Assembly (NCBI GenBank): GCA_013002995.1
Contig: JABDLO010000449.1
Coordinates: 1 to 37,098, forward strand
Reading direction: 5' to 3'
DNA: 37,098 bases
From: Saprospiraceae bacterium
GTDB lineage: Bacteria; Bacteroidota; Bacteroidia; Chitinophagales; Saprospiraceae
This document shows, piece by piece, positions 1-7,227 of this stretch. The notes below the pieces were generated by a model. That model was not told where the DNA came from and made no database searches. It saw only the letters and a program-made list of their open reading frames with translations. Numbering within the stretch: the first letter of the stretch is position 1; every line of letters begins with the position of its first letter. The position numbers and the translations under genes were made by a program.

Positions 1-2
1 CT

Positions 3-596
3 TCTTATCCTTGTCCAATGATTGGACGAGGTACGCATATTCCGGAATTGCCGCTATCCAATTTTGATGGATCTACTATAAATGGGGTATGGCAACTGAT
101 TGTGGAGGACGGCTTTAGGCGAGATGGTGGTTCATTAAATTCCTGGGGGCTTGAGATATGTTTTGAACCTGACTGTAATCTAACTGTCACCAATGTTAAC
201 AATTCCGGTAGTGGAAGCCTGGTTGAAGCTATTAATTGTGCCCAACCGGGTGAAACAATAGCTTTATCCAGTGTGCTGGCCAATTCCACTATTAATTTGG
301 GTTCTAATCAAATGGTGATTGACAAAAATCTTACAATCACTGCAATAAAGTCTGATAATATAATTGTCAATTATTCCGGAGATGGATCTGCACTGGTATT
401 AAATAGTGGAATCGATTTAAATTTAATCGGATTTTCATTGACTTCCAGTTCAGGAAATGGTGAAACACTTCAGAACAATGGAAACTTAACCATCACGGAT
501 TTATCTATAGAAAACACTAATGGGAATTCTCCAATTATCAATGTAGATGGAAGCACCCTTGAGGTTTTAGGGGATTGCGTAATTATAGATAATTGA
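3..596 (+). CDS. Secreted protein fragment: P-domain plus beta-helix (3' part of gene)
   Basis: The frame is open to the window edge, so the 5' part of the gene is missing. The first ~50 residues (GRGTHIPELP, then GVWQLIVEDG and LNSWGLEICF) match the end of a proprotein-convertase P-domain, a beta-sandwich often attached to secreted proteases and adhesins. The rest (VTNVNNSGSGSLVEAI, then short NLTI/LTITDLSIE-type strands) resembles the start of a right-handed beta-helix of the 'GSLREAI' type. Such proteins are exported in Bacteroidota, and any catalytic domain would lie upstream. The protein stops at VIIDN without a recognisable T9SS C-terminal sorting domain, so it either ends naturally after a short helix or has lost its tail. 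Family assignment is by eye; the true start is not visible. Confidence 0.65.
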   Translation, partial: SYPCPMIGRGTHIPELPLSNFDGSTINGVWQLIVEDGFRRDGGSLNSWGLEICFEPDCNLTVTNVNNSGSGSLVEAINCAQPGETIALSSVLANSTINLGSNQMVIDKNLTITAIKSDNIIVNYSGDGSALVLNSGIDLNLIGFSLTSSSGNGETLQNNGNLTITDLSIENTNGNSPIINVDGSTLEVLGDCVIIDN

Positions 597-680
597 TCCT
601 ATTGGCCTTTACCATTATAACGATGATGTCTCAAAATCCTGACCCTTGTAAGCAACCAGGTTTAGTGTTATAAAATAATA

Positions 681-706
681 AGGCGACTTCTAAAAGAGGT
701 CGCCTT
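681..706 (-). terminator. Rho-independent terminator, probably bidirectional
   Basis: An 11-bp stem (681-691 with 695-705, one G-U pair) closes an AAA loop. On the minus strand it is followed by a T-rich stretch (TTATTATTTTATAA), which suits the end of the ribonucleotide reductase gene about 95 bases upstream. It lies between convergent genes and may also stop the plus-strand gene, though the plus-strand T tract is poor. Confidence 0.7.
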
Positions 707-801
707 GTGTGAACTTAAATGAATATTTTTTCCAGGAACAAGTGTGTCGTTCAACAGTAATTTAGTGACCCTTTTACCTGACCTGGTCTACCGTTACATT
801 T

Positions 802-3411
802 TTAATGGCATCTTGAGAATCCACAGTTGTTACAGATCAGGCATCCTTCACGATAACTTAATCCTCCGTGCTCACCACATCCTTCACATGTTTCCTTTAC
901 TGCAGGAGTACCATTAGGAATGAACTTTCCTAATGCACGTTTGACTCCATTGGCCCATGAATTGATTTGTTCATTTTCATAATTAAGCCTGGAAACAAGG
1001 TCAACCACATATGGTAATGGCATTCCATGTCTTAAAACCCCTGAAATAAGCTTGGCATAATTCCAGTATTCTTTTTTAAATGACCGGGACAATCCTTCAA
1101 TGGTCACCTTGTAACCATCCTTATCCTCATATTGGAAATTGTATTGAGACTTGCCATCTCCGTTTCTGGCTTTGATGACCAAGCCCTTGGTTACATACTT
1201 GGGTAATAAAAATGTTTCTTCAGCTTTACCTGTGAATATTTCATAGGGCTTATTGTGTAATAATCCGACAACTGCTATCCATTTTTCATGAAGGTTCTGA
1301 AATCTTATGATTTCCACTTCAAGTTTTTCAGGTCGTTTGGGTGAATGGTTCTCCATGAATTTAGCGGTGTTGTCCTTCTTTTCTTCATCATTTGAAATCA
1401 AAACGCCATCCCTGGAACCATCCCTATAAATCGTTATTCCTTTACACCCGGAACGCCATGCTGTGATCATCAATTCATCGACCAGTTCGACTGTAGCATC
1501 ATTGGGCAAGTTAACCGTTACACTTATAGAATGATCCACCCATTTCTGAATGGCACCCTGCATCTTAACTTTTTGCACCCAATCAATATCATTGGATGTT
1601 GATTTATGGTAAGGTGATTGTGCAATAAGTTGATCTAATTCTTTCTGGCCCATATCTCGGGCAGTATTGCTATCCATGCCTTGAGCCTCCATCCAATCCT
1701 TAAACTTGTGATGAACTACATTATATTCTTCCCAGTGATCACCATTTTTATCTACAAACGATGTTGTTGTTTTTTCATCATTGGGGTTAATCTTTTTCCT
1801 CCTCTTATAACTCACCATAAAGACGGGTTCTATTCCTGAAGAAGTCTGACTCATCAGACTTGTCGTTCCGGTAGGAGCAATGGTCAATAAAGCAATATTC
1901 CTTCTACCTGACTTTTTCATCTTTTTGTATAAGCCAGGATCTGATTCTTTAAGTCTTACGACAAATGGATTATTGGCTTCCAGAGTTGAATCATATACCG
2001 GAAACATACCCCTTTCTTCTGCCAGTTGAGTTGACATTCCGTAGCAATTCAATGCCAATGTCTGATGTACCTTAACTGAGAAATCAATGGCTTCATCAGA
2101 TCCATACCTGTAATTCAATGCTGCAAGCATATCTCCTTCAGCGGTGATCCCAATTCCTGTTCTTCTTCCTTCCACACATTTTTTACGGATCTTTTTCCAC
2201 AGATGTAGTTCTGAAGTTTTAATTTCTTCATCTTCCGGATCTTTACGGATCTTATCAATAATCCGATCGATTTTTTCAATTTCAAGATCTATGATATCAT
2301 CCATCATTCTGGTAGCATATCCTACATGATCTTCAAATAACTCAAAATTGAATGTTGCTTTTTCAGTGAAAGGATTTTCTACATAACTGAATAAATTAAT
2401 CGCCAATAACCGACAACTATCGTAAGGGCATAAAGGAATTTCACCACATGGATTGGTAGAAACGGTTCTGAAACACAGGTCGCTGTAACAGTCAGGAATG
2501 GATTCTCTTATAATGGTATCCCAGAAAAGGATACCGGGTTCTGCTGATTTCCATGCATTTTTAACCAATTTTCCCCACAATTCACGTGCTTTAATATCCC
2601 TGGATACAGAAGGATTATCCTGATTGATCGGGAAGCAAGTGGTGTATTTTTTATCCTTTACGACAGCCTCCATGAAGGCATCATCAATTTTAACAGAGAT
2701 ATTGGCTCCTGTGATTTTTCCTGCCTCTAGTTTGGCATCTACAAAGTCACCGACGTCCGGATGTTTTGAACTGATGGATAACATCAATGCTCCTCGTCTA
2801 CCATCCTGGGCAACTTCCCTTGTGCTATTTGAGAATCGTTCCATGAATGGGACAATACCTGTAGAACTGAGTGCACTATTCTTAACAGGACTGTTTTTGG
2901 GACGGATATGAGATAGATCATGTCCGACTCCACCTCGTCTTTTCATGAGTTGGGTCTGTTCTTCATCCGTCTTCATGATTCCTCCATATGAGTCTGCTTG
3001 ATTTCCGATGACGAAACAATTGGAAAGTGAGGATGCTTGAAAATTGTTTCCAATTCCTGACATGGAACCGCCTTGGGGGATGAGGTATCGAAAATCTTTA
3101 AGGAGGTTATAAATTTCCTTCTCTGAAAGGGGGTTAGGATAATTCTTTTCAACCCGGTAAATCTCTTTTGCCATCCTGAGATGCATATCATCCGGATTGC
3201 GTTCGTAGATTTTACCCTGGGAGTCTTTCAAGGCATATTTATTGATCCATACACTTGCGGCTAGTTCATCTCCATTAAAGTACTTCAATGAGCTTTTAAG
3301 TGCTTGATTGTAAGTATATGTTTTTAGTGTTTCTTTATCGAGGTCGAAAACTTCCAGGTCTGGAATTATTTCCTCTTTTGGGACTCTTTGATTGGTGGTG
3401 TCAGCATTCAT
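802..3411 (-). CDS. nrdJ: Class II (adenosylcobalamin-dependent) ribonucleoside-diphosphate reductase
   Basis: Reduces ribonucleotides to deoxyribonucleotides with a B12-generated thiyl radical, independent of oxygen; cytosolic. The 869-residue protein has the N-terminal RNR segment, a substrate-site Cys in SNCFVIGN (~130), the catalytic Asn-Cys-Glu signature NPCGEI (~320), the barrel motif APTGTTS, a TSCPD-like domain, and a C-terminal Cys cluster (CEGCGEHGG...CLICNNCG...C) typical of NrdJ zinc/redox tails. An upstream in-frame ATG at 3465 would add 18 residues (MDNCNILKIF...), but it lies upstream of the likely transcription start deduced from the promoter at 3435-3465, so I chose MNADTT at 3411. 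It is monocistronic, with a terminator at 681-706. No other RNR gene is visible here. Confidence 0.93.
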   Translation of the reverse strand: MNADTTNQRVPKEEIIPDLEVFDLDKETLKTYTYNQALKSSLKYFNGDELAASVWINKYALKDSQGKIYERNPDDMHLRMAKEIYRVEKNYPNPLSEKEIYNLLKDFRYLIPQGGSMSGIGNNFQASSLSNCFVIGNQADSYGGIMKTDEEQTQLMKRRGGVGHDLSHIRPKNSPVKNSALSSTGIVPFMERFSNSTREVAQDGRRGALMLSISSKHPDVGDFVDAKLEAGKITGANISVKIDDAFMEAVVKDKKYTTCFPINQDNPSVSRDIKARELWGKLVKNAWKSAEPGILFWDTIIRESIPDCYSDLCFRTVSTNPCGEIPLCPYDSCRLLAINLFSYVENPFTEKATFNFELFEDHVGYATRMMDDIIDLEIEKIDRIIDKIRKDPEDEEIKTSELHLWKKIRKKCVEGRRTGIGITAEGDMLAALNYRYGSDEAIDFSVKVHQTLALNCYGMSTQLAEERGMFPVYDSTLEANNPFVVRLKESDPGLYKKMKKSGRRNIALLTIAPTGTTSLMSQTSSGIEPVFMVSYKRRKKINPNDEKTTTSFVDKNGDHWEEYNVVHHKFKDWMEAQGMDSNTARDMGQKELDQLIAQSPYHKSTSNDIDWVQKVKMQGAIQKWVDHSISVTVNLPNDATVELVDELMITAWRSGCKGITIYRDGSRDGVLISNDEEKKDNTAKFMENHSPKRPEKLEVEIIRFQNLHEKWIAVVGLLHNKPYEIFTGKAEETFLLPKYVTKGLVIKARNGDGKSQYNFQYEDKDGYKVTIEGLSRSFKKEYWNYAKLISGVLRHGMPLPYVVDLVSRLNYENEQINSWANGVKRALGKFIPNGTPAVKETCEGCGEHGGLSYREGCLICNNCGFSRCH

Positions 3412-3434
3412 AGTTTTGGATTGTGAACAGATTA

Positions 3435-3465
3435 CAAATATCTTTAATATATTGCAATTATCCAA
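3435..3465 (-). promoter_or_regulatory. Bacteroidota-type promoter of nrdJ
   Basis: On the minus strand a TTGG (3465-3462) lies 19 bases before GATATTTG (3442-3435). This matches the -33 TTTG / N19 / -7 TAnnTTTG architecture with one mismatch in each box. The predicted transcript would begin near 3428, leaving a 5' leader of under 20 bases before the ATG at 3411. That is too short for a riboswitch. Confidence 0.55.
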
Positions 3466-3489
3466 TTCCAGACTTGAATATCTGGAATT
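3464..3489. promoter_or_regulatory. Inverted repeat overlapping the nrdJ -33 region
   Basis: Perfect 9-bp arms AATTCCAGA (3464-3472) and TCTGGAATT (3481-3489) are separated by 8 bases. The repeat abuts and slightly overlaps the -33 element, a usual place for an operator. It does not match the known NrdR box. It could alternatively form a DNA cruciform or a read-through hairpin. Confidence 0.5.
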
Positions 3490-3797
3490 ATTTTTATTGT
3501 ATGGAAATTAAAAGATGCAGCGATGAAAAATGCTTTATATTTTAATTCAGATCACTGAAGTATTCTTTAAATAATAAGTAAAGAGGCCACTTATAAACGT
3601 AATCTCCTTAATTTTAATCTTTACTTACATGAATGTCTAATAAAGCTGATAATTTTTGAAATGATATTGGTTTACATGGGTATGTAAAGTGATAGTGAAA
3701 ACAGTGTTTTTCTGTTATGGAATACGGTACTATTTGACTTCCGTAGAGTATATTATCATACAGTTATTTTTATTTGTAAAACTATTTTTTAATTAAA

Positions 3798-3826
3798 AAA
3801 GAGACAACCATCTAGATCATCTCTTT
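3798..3826 (-). terminator. Rho-independent terminator of the PGI/PMI gene
   Basis: On the minus strand AAAGAGA pairs with TCTCTTT (7 bp) and is followed directly by a T run (TTTTTTTAATT). It lies about 40 bases past the stop codon of the isomerase gene. Confidence 0.7.
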
Positions 3827-3865
3827 CAGTAATTAATAAATCGAATTGTTAAAGCGATCAAATTT

Positions 3866-4873
3866 TTAAGCAACCTTTGTTGCTCTTCCACTAAGAGTGT
3901 ATTGTAAACTTTCTTTTAAATAATTGATTACATCTATCTCCATGACGTCCACACCTTGTATTTCAGCGATGTAATAACTAATCCAGTCCAGTAAATGGAC
4001 GAGGTATAATGATTCACCAATTAACCCTTTGCCCTTAGGCCAAATCTCTATCTGATTTCCGGCATATTGGCTTATGATGTCTTCAGTAATATTCATTCTC
4101 ATTTGTAACCTTTTGGATTCATCTGAACTCCTGATAAATATAGCTACCAGGTTGGGGTTAAAGGAAGTCCATCCTACCAACTCATTGTGATTCATTTCAG
4201 GTAATACATGGTGCCAGGCCAGGGATTTACCATTTTCAGCAATTTGTTGTCTAAACCTTAATCCTACTGGTTCAAGGTCTGATGATGTATAAATAGCTGA
4301 TATTTTTCCTGCAATCTTGCCAGCAATAATTTGAGCCTGGTGTTGAATTTCTTCTTTCCAATAAATAATGGAGCTTACAGCATCGCGTATCTGCCTTGTC
4401 ATGTTATTTTTTAATAAGCCAAAACTTTGAATCAATCTAATCTGTGCTGTTACTGAATATCCCAATGCAGCTCTTGGAGCCGGGATATTATCAGGTAGTT
4501 GGACAAAGGCCCATTGATTCATTTTAGCTTTATTCATTAATTGTCCGCCTGATGTGATAACTGCCATGAATGCTCCAGATTTTTCTGCTTGTTCCACAGC
4601 TTCCAAGGTTTCTTCGGTATTTCCTGAGTATGAAGAAGCTATAAAAAGAGTATGTTTATTTACGAAGGCAGGAATATTATAATCCTTTACAATGTGAAGT
4701 GGGATTATACAGTCTTTCTCTATCCATTTCCTTGTAAATTCAGCTCCTATACCTGACCCTCCCATGCCGGCAATGACTATATTAGTAATTTTTGTTTCTG
4801 ACGGAGGTGTGGTCATGATGGTTGATAATCCATTTTTAAGATGAAATGGAAACTGATCGATATACTTATACAT
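3866..4873 (-). CDS. Bifunctional phosphoglucose/phosphomannose isomerase (SIS-domain)
   Basis: Interconverts glucose-6-P, fructose-6-P and mannose-6-P in the cytosol, feeding glycolysis and GDP-mannose type sugar precursors. The 335-residue protein has a first SIS domain with GMGGSGIG (residues 37-44) and the phosphosugar-binding SSYSGNTEET (80-89). PAPRAALGYS follows, and a second SIS half holds the conserved LPEMNHNELVGW. This arrangement and length fit the PGI/PMI family rather than classical Pgi. It starts 14 bases after the stop of the T9SS protein gene, so the two are probably co-transcribed. As last gene of the co-directional run below the polysaccharide locus it could supply hexose-phosphate precursors, though it may equally be housekeeping. 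Confidence 0.88.
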   Translation of the reverse strand: MYKYIDQFPFHLKNGLSTIMTTPPSETKITNIVIAGMGGSGIGAEFTRKWIEKDCIIPLHIVKDYNIPAFVNKHTLFIASSYSGNTEETLEAVEQAEKSGAFMAVITSGGQLMNKAKMNQWAFVQLPDNIPAPRAALGYSVTAQIRLIQSFGLLKNNMTRQIRDAVSSIIYWKEEIQHQAQIIAGKIAGKISAIYTSSDLEPVGLRFRQQIAENGKSLAWHHVLPEMNHNELVGWTSFNPNLVAIFIRSSDESKRLQMRMNITEDIISQYAGNQIEIWPKGKGLIGESLYLVHLLDWISYYIAEIQGVDVMEIDVINYLKESLQYTLSGRATKVA

Positions 4874-4887
4874 GATTCTACTAGTTT

Positions 4888-7134
4888 TTACTTGTTACAA
4901 TAAACTTTTTTAATTCTATTTCCTCCCTTGAGGCTTTTAATGTGAATGAAATACATTCCTTCATGAAATGTATCTGTGTTAATTTTTACTTTATTAATTC
5001 CGATTCGACCCAATCCTTTAATATACAGTACTGAGGTACCTTGAAGATTAGTAATTCCTAAATCAAAAGGCTCCTCAAATGCACTTTCAAATTGAAACTC
5101 CAGTGTATTAGAGAAGGGGTTAGGATAGGCTATTAAGCTGTTGTTCTTGATTGGACTTATTTTTTCTTTCTGAAGATCAGATGATTCAAATGATAGATCT
5201 TTTAATGATAGTTTTGTTTCAGTTTTATTGCCGTCTATACTTTTTATGGTGAAGACTACCATTACAATGTCATCTGCATTTAATGGGCCTTCGATCATAG
5301 ATGATCTGAAGTGGTGGAAAGGCAATTCAAATTCCGTTTCATCTTCAAGTAATAATACAGATGTTTTAAAATGATGGGTCCATTCTTTAATTGATTTTTT
5401 TACGATCGTTACTTCAAGGACTCCAGTACCGGAAGAAGCAAACTTTAAACTGTTATATTGGCTAACATCGGATGATTTGAAGCGAGGGTGGAGTGACCTG
5501 TATACGGATATATAATCCTCTGTTGTTGCCTCCAGGCTTATATTACGTCGAAGCTGATATCCTTTATTATTTGATTGTTCTGAAGGGGTGACGTCATGAG
5601 CAGATATATGCGTTAACAAGTCGTTATAATCCAGACCCCATTGCCCATCTGCAAAGTATACCTGATCAGCTGTTTCTCCTCCATTGGATATCTGTAACCC
5701 TAGGTCACAGAAATCTTCAATATCCAATTTCTTTGTTGTATTAATTACACCATCCATTTGAAAATCAAAATTGAACGGGTGTTCTGATTCCTGGATTTCG
5801 GTTTTAGAATATGATCCGGAAATCGTAATGGGCCTGGGGTGACCATTGCTCTGAACTTCTAGTGAAAGCCTGCCATTTTCAATCCATCCTTTTTTTATGA
5901 AAGTTTCAGGGATGCCTGAAGAGTTGATCCTGAATGTATCATTAAACGATCGTAAATTGGATAGAATCTCTGTTACCCATTGTTCCAGCATTGATTCCGT
6001 TGAAGTCCAAATCTGAATATTTGTGTAAGCTCCATCAGGAAATTGATCCAATGTCCAATGGTTTTCTACAACAACGCTTCCAGGTACAATTTGACGGGCC
6101 GAGAAGCTTACGGCATATTCAGGAACCCTACCTTTTCGGGTCAGTTTATACGTTATCAAGCTATCACCTCCGTAATTTTTTTTGTACACTTTTTCCAGTG
6201 TTGTACCCATTAACCTGTCACAGGTTGGTTTGGTATGTTCATATACTTTGCTATTTGTGGATATCATTAGAATAGAACCTACACGATCTTCTTGGTTGGA
6301 TGCATCAATTGCATAGATTCTTTTTCCGTTGGTAAGATTGTTGAGTCCTATAGGAGTTGATTCATTAATCTTTAATCCATTTAATGCATTTACTGGAATG
6401 TAGTCCGAGAAATTACCGGCAGAATGTTCATTTCTCGAGGATTTAATTGATCTTACATTTACAGGAATGTCATAAGCAGGACTTAAGAGTGGACTTCCTT
6501 TTTTGACCAATTGAAAATTTCTCAAAGACAATTTAGACCCCAATCTTCCATTACTTTCAAGGCCACCACCGCTACCTGAATCTGGTGCATCACAAAAGCT
6601 TGAACAATCATTGTCTTCACAATCGGTATATCCATCGAGATCGTTATCCAGGTTATCATCACAATATCCCGCTTCACTTGATTGTACTGGGAAATATTTA
6701 AAACTCAAATCTCTTCTTCCGGCATTACCACCATTTTTACATATGGTCATATACACTATATCCCCTTCAGGAACTTCAAAACTACTATTATTATTCACCT
6801 GGATTTCAGGAACGAAACAATCATTGATCGTACAGAATTGATCTGAAAAGTAAATAGCAAAGTTTCCGGATTCTTGTGTAGTAAATTTTAGTGCTGATGG
6901 CAATGAAGGATCATAAAGAGGATGATCAATGAGATTGATCTCCACTTTTGCACAAGCACCACTTATATCACTCCCACAACTACATTTTCTAGAGGTCATA
7001 ACTCCATCCGCAGATGATCCGTCGTCACATATATATCCGTCGCAATAAAGAATGTTACAATCCTTGCAATCCTGTGAATAGGAGATGGTTATTGTTAACA
7101 GATTTAAGAAGATCCAAATGCCAAACTTTTTCAT
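4888..7134 (-). CDS. Secreted T9SS-sorted protein of unknown function with Cys/Asp-rich Ca-binding-like motif
   Basis: 748 residues. The start has a signal peptide (KKFGIWIFLNLLTITISYSQ). A Cys-rich N-terminus follows (DCKDCNILYCDGYIC), then a beta-rich region, then a MopE/thrombospondin-3-like motif near residues 155-180 (CDDNLDNDLDGYTDC). After a Gly/Ser linker comes a long beta-rich body of ~450 residues that I do not recognise. The C-terminus (AYPNPF ... GMYFIHIKS) is a type A T9SS sorting domain, so the protein should be exported through the outer membrane and attached to the surface or released. It lies 93 bases downstream of the histidine kinase gene and 14 bases before the isomerase gene. 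Function is unknown. Confidence 0.85.
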   Translation of the reverse strand: MKKFGIWIFLNLLTITISYSQDCKDCNILYCDGYICDDGSSADGVMTSRKCSCGSDISGACAKVEINLIDHPLYDPSLPSALKFTTQESGNFAIYFSDQFCTINDCFVPEIQVNNNSSFEVPEGDIVYMTICKNGGNAGRRDLSFKYFPVQSSEAGYCDDNLDNDLDGYTDCEDNDCSSFCDAPDSGSGGGLESNGRLGSKLSLRNFQLVKKGSPLLSPAYDIPVNVRSIKSSRNEHSAGNFSDYIPVNALNGLKINESTPIGLNNLTNGKRIYAIDASNQEDRVGSILMISTNSKVYEHTKPTCDRLMGTTLEKVYKKNYGGDSLITYKLTRKGRVPEYAVSFSARQIVPGSVVVENHWTLDQFPDGAYTNIQIWTSTESMLEQWVTEILSNLRSFNDTFRINSSGIPETFIKKGWIENGRLSLEVQSNGHPRPITISGSYSKTEIQESEHPFNFDFQMDGVINTTKKLDIEDFCDLGLQISNGGETADQVYFADGQWGLDYNDLLTHISAHDVTPSEQSNNKGYQLRRNISLEATTEDYISVYRSLHPRFKSSDVSQYNSLKFASSGTGVLEVTIVKKSIKEWTHHFKTSVLLLEDETEFELPFHHFRSSMIEGPLNADDIVMVVFTIKSIDGNKTETKLSLKDLSFESSDLQKEKISPIKNNSLIAYPNPFSNTLEFQFESAFEEPFDLGITNLQGTSVLYIKGLGRIGINKVKINTDTFHEGMYFIHIKSLKGGNRIKKVYCNK

Positions 7135-7227
7135 AGATTTTTAATTATTATACTGCAAATATGGCTTCAATAGCAGCGTTAAAAATCTATTTTCGCTTAA
7201 TGGTAAGAACAGAAGGGAAAATGGTTG

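Larger units (their letters stand above)
3412..3865. other. 454-bp intergenic region upstream of nrdJ
   Basis: AT-rich gap between two minus-strand genes. It contains the nrdJ promoter and inverted repeat (3435-3489) and the terminator of the upstream isomerase gene (3798-3826). In between (about 3490-3795) I see no coding frame of credible length, no RNA gene, and no B12-box or conserved core of a cobalamin riboswitch. Confidence 0.6.

Noticed and set aside
3412-3465. Upstream ATG (3465) as nrdJ start
   Set aside because: It overlaps the -33 box and the inverted repeat of the likely promoter, and the added residues do not look like an NrdJ N-terminus.
3490-3795. Cobalamin riboswitch upstream of nrdJ
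   Set aside because: No B12-box or conserved core was found, and the likely promoter lies downstream of this stretch, so it would not be in the leader.
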